The notes: generated by a model not told the origin, from the sequence alone. DNA of 64,000 nucleotides from Corinectria fuckeliana (GCA_019137255.1 WPDH01000016.1:109369-173368), one strand, 5' to 3'. Shown: positions 44,957-57,128, counted from the first letter of the stretch. Numbers and translations: made by a program.

Positions 44957-47533
44957 TCACTTCTTCTTTGCGGGCTTCCCAGCAAAGAATCCAACCCATC
45001 CAGAGTCATTACCCTTCTTTTTAGACGAAGACTTGCCCGCCTTCGGCGGTTCCACGCTGACAACATTGGCCATTGGTTGCCTCATACCGTGCCATCCCGG
45101 GGGAGGGGGGACGGCACCGGGAGGGGGGATTGGCATACCGCCGGGTCGGCGCCCTGCCGGCGCCATTCCCGGCATCATACCCGCCGGGAAACGGGCACCT
45201 GGCGGCATGCGGCCTGCCGGAATCCCTGGGTGATGTCGACCACCAGGCGGGGCCATTGGGTGTTTAGGCATAACCGGGGGCAGCTTGTCCATTGGCCACA
45301 TCGTCATGGTAATAGCCCAATCCGGCTGCACCACCTTCTCCCAAACCGAGGGGAGGATGATCTCGCCGTCGGGGCCGATGAGATCGTAGTGGCCTTCTTG
45401 AACGTGCGGCCCAAGAACGTCCACCTGCAAGAACGCCTGCTTGATGAGATCCTCCATGCCCTGTTGGAAGTGATGCTGTTAGCCGTAATTCTATCATGCT
45501 GGGGGAGGAGGGGGGAGGGGGGGGGGGTTGGCTTACCTGCCAAGTTCCACACAGATGGAATGGGAAACTGAACTTTCGTCCCACAGCGTCCTTGAACCTG
45601 ATGGGGGCCTGCTCGGCCTTCTTCGCCGCGGCCTCGATGCTGGCCTTTGTCTCCTCCTCAATCTTCTTCTTAAGTGCCGCCGCATCAGCCGCCGCCTGCT
45701 TTTCTGCTTCAGCCGCCGCCGCCGCCGCAACCTTCTCAGCCTCGACCTTTGCAGCAGCCTCCGCTTCCGCCTTAGCCTTGGCATCTTCCTCCATCTTCTT
45801 GACGCGAGCCGCCTCTTCCTCGGCCTTCTTAGCCGCCGCGGCCTTGACTTCTTGTTCGGCCCTGTATAGGCGCTCGGCTTCCTCTTGGGCCTTCTGGGCT
45901 GCTGCCGCCTTGGCATCAGCCTCAGCCTTCATAGCCTTTTCAAGATTGATCCTCGCCATCTCTTCGGCTCGCGCCTTCGCCTCTTCCTCCTTCTTCCTCC
46001 TCTCCTCAGCGGCCTTGATCTCTAACTCGAACTTCCTTCGGGCTTCGACCTCGGCCCTGGCTCGTTCTTCGGCCTCTTTCTTGCCTCTGGCTTCGGCAGC
46101 CCTCATTTCGGCCTCGAACTTTGCTTTTGCTTCAGCTTCGGCCCTGATACGATTTTCGGCCTCTCTCTGTCTCGCCTCCTCAGCGGCCCTCATCTCAGCC
46201 TCAAATTTTGCTTTTGCTTCCAACTCGGCCCTGGCTCTAGCCTCGGCCTCCCGTTTTCTCGCATCTTCGGCCGCCTTGAGCTCAGCCTCGAATTTAAGCC
46301 TTGCCTTCTCTTCTGCCTGCGCCATGGCCTCGGCGTGCTTCCTCACGCGTTCCTCTTCTGCCTTGCGCTCGGCAGCGATTCTTTCCCGAGCGGCTCGTTC
46401 GGCCTCGATCTTGGCCTTCTCGATCTGCTTCTGGGCATGTTCCTGAGCAATCCTCATTGCTTCCATTCTTTGCTGGAAGGCTTCCTCGGCATCCTTCCGG
46501 ATCTGCGCCTCGATTTCTTTCTGCTTCTCGGCAGCCTTTGCCTTCTCCTCCATAGCCTTAAATGCAGCGATTTCGGCTTCAAGGCGAATCTTGTCGGGAT
46601 CTTCCTTCGGGGCCGGGGTGGGTGGTTTGGCAGGGGCTTCAGTCGGGGGTGGTGGCGGCGGTGTCAAGTGATACTGCTGAAGATGGCCGGGAACGCTGTA
46701 AGGACCGGGGCCGCCACCACCATAGTAGCCCTGGTATGGCATCATGTCATACATCCCTTGCCCTCTGCCCTCACCGCCAAAGAAATTGGCGCCATGTTGG
46801 CCGTGCTGGGTGAGCTGACCGCCATTCATGCCGGGTGATTGGAAGGGGTTATTCGGGTTTGGATAGTTCCCATAGGGAACCATAGAGCCACCGTTCGCCG
46901 GGTAACCTCCCATATAGGGGCCGACATGGCCCTGGTGATAGCCTTGAGGTTGGCCACGTCCACCAAAGTATTGGCCACCCGGACCCGGTGGTCCTGGGGG
47001 TTGGCCTTGATAGCCGCGGCCGTAGTCGGCGGGGCCGAACTCGTTGGGGCCCTCCACGGCTGCGGGAGTAAGCGGTGGTCGGCCGAGCGTCGGTCGTTGG
47101 TAGACTACTGGTTCCTGCTGGCGAGGATGTCGCCGGGGAGGTTGCAGTTGGTGGGTGCGAGGGGCGTAGCGACGTCCGGAGGTGCTCGTTGAGGCAGAGT
47201 CTGAAGGCTGAAGATCGTCGTCGTAATCGTCGTCGTCGTACAAAGGTTCCTCTGTCTCCGTTTCTGTCTCTGAATAATCAGAGCTATGGCGGGAAGAAGA
47301 ATCGTCGTCGCTATTGTAGGAGTGGGATGAAGAAGTGTCGCCGTGATTTACGGTGGGTGTACCTCGCGATGCTGCTCCTCGGGGCTTGATGATGAGTCTG
47401 GTGGGGATAAGTGGTGAGCAAGTTGGTAGGATGAGAAGGAAACAAACGAGGTTTAAGGGCGGGAAGGCAGGGAGAGGCGGTGGAAGCGGGAGGGGGGGTG
47501 GAGGTTTGGGAGGACTAGGAGGACTCACGGCAT
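44957..47533 (-). CDS. Large coiled-coil protein with fungal ubiquitin-like domain
   Basis: Exons 47533-47529 (only ATG CC), 47397-45537, 45460-44957; 789 residues, starting MPLIIKPRGAASRG. The first intron is 131 nt (GTGAGT donor, CCACCAG acceptor). Residues 1-90 are Ser/Asp/Glu-rich, and 90-265 are Gly/Pro/Tyr/Gln-rich and disordered. Residues 270-605 are an uninterrupted Ala/Glu/Lys-rich coiled coil. At about 610-690 a ubiquitin-like fold matches the fungal family: RFKDAVGRKFSFPFHLCGTWQ, MEDLIKQAFL, GHYDLIGPDGEIILPSVWEKVV and DWAITMTMWPM. The tail is Pro/Gly-rich and ends GWVGFFAGKPAKKK. A GTGAGT donor overlaps the stop; splicing it would replace the last residues with EQLPRSNKK. Function unknown. 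The long frame upstream of 47397 is intron and promoter, not coding. Confidence 0.85.
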
Positions 47534-48045
47534 AGCAGATGCTAGTTGATGGATTGCCCTCTACCCGCGACGATCTACGAGAGAAGGCCGGAGCAAAGGG
47601 GCTGTTATCGGAGGGGTGAGGCAACAAAGACTCTTGAGATGAGGATAAGGGCGAGGCCCGACGGCACCCAGAATGCGCAAAAGAGCACTGGGAGGAAAAG
47701 CAGAGAGCAGGACAAACAGCGCTGGGAGCCGGGTCGAGGAGGAATTGGACTCGCGCAACAGGTGAGAGGGGTCGAAGGTGCAAATGCGCCACTGGAGGAG
47801 TAGGGGCGTGACCGAGCAAAAGGCAGTGAGACGGGGAGGCGAAGCGTCGGCCGGTGGGCTTTCTTGAGAGGGCTAGCTGGGCGACCTGGGCGACGAAACG
47901 GAATGCGATGCGGTGTCGGCGAATCAAGGACAGGCCTGCTAAGATGCTTGGTCTAGAAGGCAACGCTTGCGTCAACGGTCAGGCGCAACGAGATGGGTGG
48001 GTGGATTCTCTGGCGGCGACTTGCGAGGTGGAGGGCTGGTTTTTA

Positions 48046-48140
48046 GGAGGGATGGGATGGGAAGGGAGGGGAGGGAAGGATGAGTGGGAGGGTGGTGGAG
48101 GGAGGGATGTGAGGGATGTGAGGGAGGGAGGGATGGATAG
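48046..48140 (+). repeat. G-rich purine repeat (GGGATG/GGGAGG type)
   Basis: A nearly pure purine/T stretch made of GGGATG, GGGAGG and GAGGGATGT units with many GGG runs, so a G-quadruplex on the plus strand is possible. Confidence 0.7.
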
Positions 48141-49726
48141 GCGGCAGAAAAGCGTGAGGGACGATCGGCGGTGAGAGGGGTTCCAGATCGTACTTGGGTA
48201 AGGTAGGTATGTTATGGGTCACTTGGGTGTGCGCCAACGATACCTGCAGCTGAAACAGCGCGGTCGAATGCAGTTGGCAGCCGTTCGGGTTGAAGCGGCG
48301 ACCTGGACGGATTAATAGCTAACTATAATATGTGAGTAATAAGACTCCAAGTAGGTATAACAGCCAGCAGGTGAGTGGGTGGATGAGCGGGTGAGTTGAG
48401 CGACCAAGCGACTGAGCGAGCGACTGACTGACGGACTGTTGACCAGAGCACGACAACTCGTGTGTAAGAGTATGTATCTGTACGTGCGTAATAGCCAGCA
48501 CACCAACGAATCGATCGATATGCAGCCAGCCAACAGGACGATGAGAACAACTGATACGGAATACTTGATAGGAGCACAACAGTCAGCGACTGGCGGGAGG
48601 GGCAAAGTGTTGACAAGATTGGTTGTCATCCAGTGTCGGACAACAGTAACAAGCCCCCAGGTCGGCGACGTCAAAAGGCGTCGCAGTCGTCTCAGAGAGC
48701 ACCGACGCACTTCGTACGGCGACCCAACGGTGTAGGTAAACCAAGTGCCAAATGCGAGCGTCGTCCCCCGCCAATTCGGCTACAGGGCTCTAGACTGGTG
48801 GGTAGTGGGTGGTGGGCCAACTTAAGTCGGTAGGTAGCCTATCCCATGTCTCTCTGTCCCATGTCCCATGTCTATCCAACCGTACACATCCATGTCCGCC
48901 CGGCTGACGGACGACTAACGAGGGACAGCCGACGGCGGACAAGTCACGGGCTGACTGGCTGACAGACTTTTGATGGTTCCACGACTCCAAGGACTTGCAG
49001 ACTGCCTGCGACTGCCTGACCGACTGCCTGGCAGCCTGCCAACCTGCCTGCCCGCCTGCTGCTGGATCCTGACCACCGTTCTCAGCCGCCCGGACCCGGG
49101 ACACCCTGGGTTGGTTCGTCGCCCTGTCGATGGAACATTTGTTTCGTTGGCGCCTTTTTGGCTGGCGCTGGCGCAGCTAAGTATCGGGCGCGACATCAAC
49201 TAGCCCGCCAGTGCTCAGGCGCCCTTGTTCTGGCGTGCAGCTCGCAGCGTGCTACTGTATCGGCGTATCCATTCATGTGGCCCCGGTCTCGATCCAAGCT
49301 TTTTGCGTGCACAGTCGCCGGCAGCCGGGGTCGTGACCCTAAGGCCCAAGGCTTAGAGCGTCGTCAGGATCGTTGCCGATGCCCAAAACCAGGCGGTGGG
49401 GGCCACCAGGAGCCTGATGGAACAGACTAGAAACGGGGCACGACCAAGAAGATGAAAGCCGGGAAGAGGCTTCCACTGTTGCAGGCACAGATGATGATGA
49501 CGACCATTGGCAATGATGATGAAATGGTAGGTAGATAGGTAGGTAGGTCGGTCGACAGGAATAGGACAGGTCCACGCAATAACAGCCGCAATAATTAGCG
49601 GTCGAGTCGCAGTCGTACAGGAGTCGAGTCCGCAGTTGCAGCATCGTCATTTCATGCAGAGCCGCCACTGCTTTGTTCTGACTGCTTGCTTGCTTGCTTC
49701 GGCCAGCGGTGATCACATGAGACCAC

Positions 49727-49745
49727 TCACTCACTCACTCACTCG
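49727..49745 (+). repeat. Tetranucleotide repeat (CTCA)n
   Basis: About four and a half copies of the CTCA tetranucleotide. A GCTT tetranucleotide run lies 40 bases upstream. Confidence 0.75.
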
Positions 49746-52700
49746 CTTGCTCACTTGCCGGTCCTCCACCGTAACAACGCCACGAAGAGGACATTCGGAG
49801 GGAAAATAGAAGAAGTGGGGAAACACGGACGAGAGTAAAATGACTAACCTGCTAGGCCTAGTTTGCGCCTGTGCGAAGTCTTATCTTTGGGCAACCGAGA
49901 CACTTGTTGACAGCGGGTTTGTTGATGTTGCTGTATGAGTCGGTAGTAATACAATGCCTGGGGAACGGCGGCTTGGAATGGTACAGGCCCGGCGTGGTGT
50001 GGTGCGTGTGCTTGAGTGGGGGCCGGCGATGCTGGTGTGTTGCCTAGAGACCACGACGGTACGAAAAGCTCGTGAGAGTCAACGGACAGACAGAGTTTTG
50101 CTTGCTTGCTGAACAAGACGAAGACCAAGAAGGTAACGGTGGCGAAGGATGCAAGCAATAAAAAGAAGTGTTTTCCACTCTAGATTGTTTCTTGTGCAGA
50201 AGCGAACCAATTTGTGAAGACAATTATCAGAGAAACTTGAAGGTTATGAAGTTAAGTACGAAGTAATTATGATGAGAAAATGGGAAAATGAAACCAGGAA
50301 AAATACAAACCGAAGAGAGGGGTGGGGGTAGAAAGAAAAGCATCCATGGATACTAGGGAAGGAGCCCTAACAAACATGGCGGCCTGCAGACACTCTGGCT
50401 GTGCTGTGCTGTACGATAGGTATTGCTGCGGTTGTTCCTGCCAACGCCTTGGCTGGAGCTAGGCGCAGTTGCCCGGTTGATTGTTGACTCACACCTGCGT
50501 TAACATTGATGAATCACTCACTACCCCTCCAGTTGCTAGGGACGCTGGGACTGGAGGCTGAGCCCAATGTCAGGCCGCCTTCCCGCAAGGAATCACCGGA
50601 GCCGCAGACTTTGTACAACACGAGATCGGAAGAGAAATGGGAGGAGAAGACGGGAAGAGGCAGCAAGGGCCATAATTAGAGGATACGGAAATGTGAACGG
50701 CAGACAAGGGACGGGCGCTCCGAAGGCTCTCAGAAAACCAGCCTACATGGAAACCCGGAATTTCCAGGCTGGCAATCGACTCAGGAACCGCTAAAACGAG
50801 AACCACATACTTACATTGATTAACAAGCAGCCGCAGCTTTTGACAATTCTTTTGTCGTTCATTTTTCGCAGACCAGGTGACACGAGACTTAGGCAGTCGG
50901 GGAGGCGATCGAAGAGCCGATGGATATGGCGTTAACCATATTCTCAGTTGATTCGTATTTCACGCTGGTTGAGGAGGGTTCAGGTTCTCCGTCTGATTCT
51001 TTTTCGTCCATCTCATTTTATACGCCTTATTTTTCCTTTGATCATCAACATGTCGGCTTCGTTCGATTTTAGTCTCCATCCTAGAGTGAGATTCTGTGCC
51101 TGGCCGTGTTGGTCGCGTCTCAGCAAGGTTCATAATACGGCCCGGTATCCAACCGGAAGCCGGTATACGGCAACGGTGTGGTTGAAGACGGGGCGGCCCG
51201 AAGGGCGGGTAGATTTCGAAGGTTTCATGGTCGTGGCGAATACACTTCTTGGCCGGACCAAAAATAAAAATAAGTAATAAAAAGGCAACCAGTTTTACTG
51301 CCTTCTAATTATTAGGCAAACCACATCACTTATATCACGCGCCCCGCCAATCTTGATGTTCGTTTTTCTTTACGCCCCGTTGCCAGCGGGCTTCGTCTCT
51401 GGCACCATTCCCGCTGCACAGCTGCCACCGTCCCTCCGCTGGTTGGCAGGTCACGATGCGCGTTGAGTTGCAGACCACGCCTTGACGCCTGATCTTCCAC
51501 GCCCGCTTTGCGCCGTGGCCAACGGGGGTTATCTGGCAGCCCCGTGGATCCATCCACTGTTTGCTACAGGGCAGTAGGAGCGCTGGCCAATTCATAGCTG
51601 CGAGCCGGTGGAGTGGCAGTGAGGGAATGGGACTCTGCCAACACCAGGCACCTCACTCAGGCTTGCATTGCTCAGTGGTTGACCAGGTACCTACCTACCT
51701 ACGCCTATGGTGTTCTTACACGGAGCACCTAGGTAGCAAGCTAGGGCTTCCCCCACCGCAGCTCATGCTGAGATGGAAGAGCTCACTTCGGAGAACCCGT
51801 AACTTGCCTCGTTCTTTCTCCAGTCCTCTGCTCTCTACTTGAGACCCCGTCTCCAACAACAATGGGATCGAAGTGGCAACGGTTACATAGTACTTGCATT
51901 CTTGGCATCCAGGTTTCCCACCTGAGATCGCCATCAGAATTCAGAAATCACACATGACAGAGGCGAGTTTGAGGCCGGCACCAACGAACGGCCCAAGCCA
52001 TCCCGGCACCTCGCCTCGACGGCACACCAGAAGTGCAGAACTTGAACCTAGAACCTAGAACCCAGAATCCACACTCACAATTTGCCGAAGATCCAAGATC
52101 CAAGGACCATTCAGCCATTAGATCATGAGATCAGCCAGTCCGTTCTTAACAGCGGAGAGCGGCTCGCCCGACGAATTTACGTCCAATCACACCCACACGC
52201 ATCCACGCATCCACACACACACCACGCCTGGCTCAGCGCTTTGGGTACCCAACCGTCGATGGATCAGGGATTGGATGCTTCTCAACTCTCAGCATTGGGC
52301 AACGCCGGGACCGAAACGGAGCAATCGCCCCTCTTCCCGTTTCCTCGTCCGTCTACTTCCTGTCCGCATTGAAACCCAAGTCATGCGCTATGCCTGCACG
52401 CCGGAGCTAGCATCCGATCCGTGAGATGCAATCATGTCATTGTGTAAGCTGTGGTAGCCCAACGTGCCTTGGTAGTAATTGAAACATCGGAACTCATCCC
52501 TCAACTTCCCTGGGCATTAAGTGTGTCTGCCCAAGACCGCGTCATCCGCCGCCTATAGGTCGTCCCTACGTCCACCCCAACACCCATTCACATCTACCGC
52601 CTCTTCGGCTCTCGCCTCTCTTCCTGCGCCGTTTGCCCTCCGTTTCCTGGCCGACTTTCCCCGTACCCACCGCACAAGGCCTTCCCCGCCACCCGTCCTT

Positions 52701-53000
52701 GAGTGGCGCCACGTGCTAGGCGCCCAACTTGCAACTCCCCTGTCGCTCACAGGCGCCACATGACGGAGACTTTGGGACGAGCCCTAGATTCCGCCGTGTG
52801 CCTGTCTCCCACCCCATCAGTCGTCTTTCTTGCCATCGTGGTCCGTCATCAGAGGACCTGTTAGTCAGGGGCGCTTCTTCTCACTGCATCCCATGGGAGG
52901 TGGCCGTCGCCCGTGTGCCGACCATCATTGCCCTACGCAAACTGCAGAAGCCCGGCACGGCCAAGATGCCCGGTTACGCAGCCTTTCTGCAGGCCTCCCC

Positions 53001-54138
53001 TCATCGGATCACATTCGACAATGACTTGTCGAGCAGAGCCCTGGCCGCAGCAATCTCATCTGCATTGTAACCCTGCCACAGCGGTTCTTGCGCCCCATGT
53101 CGTCGCACAATCTCAGCCAGCTTCTTGGTTGCCGCCTGGTTGAGCCTCTCAATCGTCTCCTGCTCCGGAAGAGAAAAGCCATCACTCTCTGTCTGTTTCT
53201 TAGGCTTGCTGAGCTCGTTCAAGAGTTTGTCGGTAACCTAGTTCAACGTCAGCCACATCCAAATATCTCCTCCACGAAGGCGTCCTGCCGGCTTACCTTC
53301 TTCAGACCATAGTAGCCTCTCAAGTAATCCTCGCAGAGCTCAATGCTCCGGCAGAACCGTTTCAGGGACTCTGCCAGGTGCTTCTGTGGGAATCCTTCGG
53401 TCGAAACGCTCGCCGCCATTAATAGCACCTCTCCAAGGCGGGCGTGCATCTAAACGTTGTCTGTCAGGTGGGGTCTTGTTGAGTTCAAAGCCAGCATCAC
53501 GTACGTTCCAGGCATTCGGTGTCACCACGAGCACCTCTTCAAGTGCGTGGATAGCTTGGGAGTATAAACCCTGAGACAGATATAGATCTGCCAGCTCAGA
53601 CCATGCCTCAGCATCCGTCGGGCTGAACTCGAGCAACCATATCAAGGACGCAACGGCTTCGGTCGTTTTTCCCATCGATCGGAAGAGGGCCACTCGTCGC
53701 CTCGCGATAGGCTGTTGCAGGTCAGTCAAGTGTCCCGTGACCGTCACAGGCTAGTCTTACAATGTTTGCCTGGTTGTCCTCCAAGATATCCTCGTACTCC
53801 TTTAGCACTGTGAGTAGCTCATTGTGGTTGCCGGCTTCCGCCTCCTTGACTAGGCCATTCAGTGCCATGATGCGCTCGTTACTGTTGCCAAACCGCAGCA
53901 CCAGCCTCTCCAGGCATTGATGCGCCGACTCGTCATCGCCGGTCCGGAGACATGACAGCAGGAGGTTCTCGTAGATGGTCCACAGATCGGCGGTTTCTGG
54001 GGCCGAGAACAGTGATGAGAGGGGCGACGCTGAGACTGCCCTTGGGTTTCGTCGCAAGATGGTGGGAGCTTGTTGCGCGAGCTGGAGAACTTCGGCTGAT
54101 GATAGGTGGCCTTGCGGCTGCAAGAGCGATGGGGCCAT
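53001..54138 (-). CDS. EMC2: ER membrane protein complex subunit 2
   Basis: Cytosolic TPR scaffold subunit of the EMC, the insertase for some transmembrane and tail-anchored proteins. Exons 54138-53761, 53711-53505, 53449-53297, 53237-53001; 324 residues. Helical TPR repeats run through most of the protein, with family motifs LWTIYENLLLSCLRTGDDE, RRRVALFRSMGKTTEAV, LLEFSPTDAEAWSELADLYLSQGLYSQAIHALEEVLVVTPNAWN and LCEDYLRGYYGLKKVTDKLL. Three introns of 49, 55 and 59 nt are all phase 0. It shares a 425-bp promoter with the METTL2-like gene. Confidence 0.94.
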
Positions 54139-54563
54139 GGCGGGCAGACACTAGTCTAGGATCGCGAGGAGGGACGGTTCTTGGATCGCGACGCAGGTGA
54201 TTTTCTTCCGGGAGGTAGTCGTTAGAGGAATTCGTTTGACTATGCAACCTGGGAATGATGATGCTTGAGTGGACACGGGAGGCTCGAAGTTGGAAGCTCC
54301 TAAGCACGCCATGATTGGCTCCAGCGTCTGCACCTCCAGAGAGCGGCATCTTGATTAATCCGTCCCCGTCTTCAGAAGCCAATAGAATTGTTCCATTTGC
54401 CCCCACAGGCCTAAGGGTCCGAGACAAAATGCATCTCAGATCCGAAATTTTCTTTATCTCTCAGCATCCTTCACCCTCATTTTCACAGCAACACTTCCCG
54501 TGCTGCCAGAGGCAAACCACTTGCGCCTGCAAGTGCATGCATGCTCCGAGGCTTCCAGAGTCC
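54139..54563. promoter_or_regulatory. Divergent promoter between EMC2 and the tRNA methyltransferase gene
   Basis: 425 bases between start codons. In-frame ATGs at 54429 and 54537 could extend the methyltransferase; the peptide they would add is Cys/Ser/Gln-rich and not family-like. Confidence 0.45.
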
Positions 54564-55904
54564 ATGATGGCGTTCTCAGCGCCGAGTGGCGATGTCCCCG
54601 TCAACCTGGCAGTCCCTGTCAAGACCGTTCCTGTCGAGGCCGCCCCGGTCGAGAACATGGCCGCGTTGGACATCAAAGACACGGAGGCCCGGACTACTGC
54701 CCAGGTGCCACCTCACCTGTCACACAACCCCATCAACAACTTGAAACGGAGCGATCCTTTTCAGTTTGGCAGCAGGTACTTGAACGCGGGAGACGACGTC
54801 TTCGAGTTCAACGCCTGGGACCATGTCGAGACTGATGACACGTACAAAGAGTATGCTGAACAGCAGTACGCCAAGCAGCGACAGCATCCCGTCTCGGACT
54901 TTGAGAAGAGTAAGTCACCTTTTTTTTTCCCTGCCTCGCGCAACTAAGGCTTCCCGCCTGGTGTTTTGTGATGAATATCAAACCTAATGCATAGTTCATC
55001 TGATTCTACTGAAGACAAACTTACCTTCAATTCTTTCGCTCCCATCTGACTCAAACACCTTCAAACACACTGCTTGTTACAACTTAATTTGGGGCAACAG
55101 ACGTGCTAACTCCAACGTCCAGGAAAATTTAGTGCGGACCCCGCCAAATGGTGGAATCTGTTCTACAAGAACAACCAGTCCAACTTCTTCAAGAACCGGA
55201 AGTGGCTCCAGCAAGAATTCCCCATCCTTGCTGAAGTTGCCAAGGAGGATGCCGGTCCCAAGGTCCTCCTGGAAATCGGCGCAGGTGCCGGTAACACGGC
55301 ATTTCCCATCCTGGCCAATAATCAGAATCCTCATCTTAAGATTCACGCCTGCGACTACTCCAAAACTGCCGTAGACGTCATTCGCAACCATGAAGGGTAC
55401 GACCCCAAATCGATCCAGGCCGACGTGTGGGATGTCTCGAGTGATAGCTTGCCGCCCGGCCTAGAGGAAGGATCCGTAGACGTGGCCATCATGATTTTCA
55501 TCTTTTCTGCTCTTTCCCCCGACCAGTGGGCACAAGCTGTGCACAACGTTCATCGTGTCCTCAAGCCGGGCGGCTTGGTCTGCTTCCGAGACTATGGGAG
55601 AGGAGACCTGGCCCAGGTTCGGTTCCGCAAAGGCCGTTATCTCGACGAGAATTTCTACATCCGAGGTGACGGAACCCGAGTCTATTTCTTTGACGAGGAT
55701 CAACTCGCCGATATTTGGATGGGCAAGACGGCCGCCACCGCGCCCGCAGAGGGCGAAGTGTCAGAGGGCGAGCAAGCAGTGGCAGATGTTCCCTCGCTGT
55801 TCGATATTGAGAACTTCGGGGTCGATCGGCGAATGCTTGTCAACCGAGCGGAAAAGATCAAGATGTATAGATGCTGGCTGCAAGGCCGTTTTAGAAAGAA
55901 ATAG
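54564..55904 (+). CDS. tRNA N3-methylcytidine methyltransferase (METTL2/Trm140 family)
   Basis: SAM-dependent enzyme that makes m3C at position 32 of tRNA-Thr/Ser in the family. Exons 54564-54909 and 55123-55904 give 375 residues; the 213-nt intron is the longest in the window. The N-terminal ~70 residues are variable. Then come FQFGSRYL..GDDVFEFNAWDHVE, and KFSADPAKWWNLFYKNNQSNFF after the splice. SAM motif I is LLEIGAGAGNTAFP (about 164-177), followed by KIHACDYSKTAVDVI, DVAIMIFIFSALSP, VLKPGGLVCFRDYGRGDLAQ and YIRGDGTRVYFF. The acceptor at 55122 gives EKRKFSADP; other nearby AGs break the frame. It lacks the actin-binding extension of yeast Abp140. The stop lies 53 bp from that of the convergent phosphatase gene. 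Confidence 0.93.
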
Positions 55905-55957
55905 ACAAGAAGCATACCAGAGCCACCACTCATGTTCTAGCTTTGCATGTGCTCTGC

Positions 55958-57128
55958 TCAGTATAAGAGGGCCTCACGGACCTGTGCTATGTCTCCGGCT
56001 CCGAACCCGATGCTGTCAAGATAGCTGTTCAAGCCCCCATACTGGGCCTTGAGGTGCTGCTCAATGCTCACGATCAAGTCCTTGGCGGTGCTGACCCATT
56101 CATCCGTAAGGCCAATTTGGCGGGTCTCGAACAGCCTCTGTTCCCGCTCCGTGACAAGCTCCGCGTCAGTGAGGCCATAGTCGTACTCGATGGCGGAGAT
56201 AGGGACATCCAATATCATTAGCACCAAAGCGCACACGAGACCTAGTCACGCAATTTCAGTCTCGAGCTGAGGGCAAAGCTCTGGGGTGCAGGAACTTACC
56301 TGTACGATCTTTTCCCTGGGTGCAGTGAACTACTGATGGAAGTGCGGATTTGTTGGTGTAGAATGAGAGGGTCTCCCGGATCTCAACACCGGATTTGTCA
56401 AGTGTATCAAGGCCCAGTCCGACAAGTCCCCGTGGCACCAAAACCTGCGTGCCAATGACTCTGATGGCCTCCATCCGGTACCCAAACATAAACAGGTACA
56501 GAAATCGCCTGGTGGGAGGTTAAACATTTCGGTCCTTTCTCTAGGGTAACTTGGACTCACGTAAACTCCCACCACCCAAGCTGGCCCAGCCAAAACCGCT
56601 CAAGCGGACGGCCGGTGATCTTGATATCTCGATAGTCCAACCCCGGAATGCACATAGGCTCGGTCAGGGCGGCATTGGCCTTGACGAAGACGGGGTCGTT
56701 GGCCTGGGCTTCGCGCTTTTCGTCTCTGTTGATATGCTCCGTTCTATCTGCGTTTTAGCATTCAGACAGACAGCATCTTGCTGGAACTAGACCGTGAGAC
56801 TTACTTTGTCCGCAAATCGATAATAGTCTTGATGCAGAGGTCGTTTCTGATTCGGTCTCTATCGGCAAGAGTTGCATCGTCTAGTGGATCTCTTGTGAGC
56901 TTTTGGCGCAGGCAGAGAGGAAGAAATTTGGTGCCATAGCATACCTGGTCTCGCCGAACGATAAAAGACGCCCTCCCGAAGTCGTCTGCCAATGTTAATT
57001 ATCATCGGACTACGTGGACGATGCTTGAGGGGGATTTCAAGTTTTTACCTTACGCCTAGATACTCATTTACTGTCTTGCCCACATCTCTAAAATTGAGCA
57101 CGTTCTCGAAGCCAATTGAGGAGCCCAT
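55958..57128 (-). CDS. Tyrosine-protein phosphatase, fungal Tyr_phosphatase3-type
   Basis: Exons 57128-57049, 56985-56945, 56880-56805, 56743-56561, 56508-56300, 56241-55958; 290 residues. It opens with the family signature FENVLNFRDVG, then REGVFYRSARPDDAT and KTIIDLRTKTEH. The catalytic P-loop HCTQGKDRTG places Cys at 189 and Arg at 195, split by intron 5; all active residues are present. The C-terminus has LTDEWVSTAKDLIVSIEQHL and GGLNSYLDSIGF, as in the family. These enzymes dephosphorylate tyrosine or phosphoinositides; the substrate here is unknown. Intron 3 ends in tandem AGs (GCAG then ATAG, 4 nt apart); only the second keeps the frame open. The gene is unusually intron-dense for this window. 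Confidence 0.92.

Larger units (their letters stand above)
47534..53000. other. Gene-free block of about 5.5 kb with simple-sequence repeats
   Basis: Includes the upstream region of the ubiquitin-like-domain gene, then about 4.7 kb with no gene I can support. G/A-rich simple sequence lies at 48046-48140 and four-base-period sequence at 48355-48445, 48900-49060, 49500-49560 and 49680-49755. TACCTA motifs occur at about 48195 and 51687-51735. Bases 52500-52760 are C-rich and contain a CACGTG at about 52711. All open frames are short and unlike known families. Confidence 0.5.

Noticed and set aside
45496..46446. 316-residue plus-strand frame antisense to the coiled-coil gene
   Set aside because: Ala/Ser-rich shadow of the repetitive Ala/Glu/Lys coiled-coil codons on the other strand.
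47398..47975. Upstream part of a 903-residue minus-strand frame as the N-terminus of the ubiquitin-like-domain protein
   Set aside because: The segment is Ser/Pro-rich like the surrounding promoter, contains a consensus intron, and a better start (MPLIIKPRG) arises by splicing.
52729..53070. 113-residue plus-strand frame running into EMC2
   Set aside because: Overlaps the conserved last exon of EMC2 on the other strand and resembles no family.
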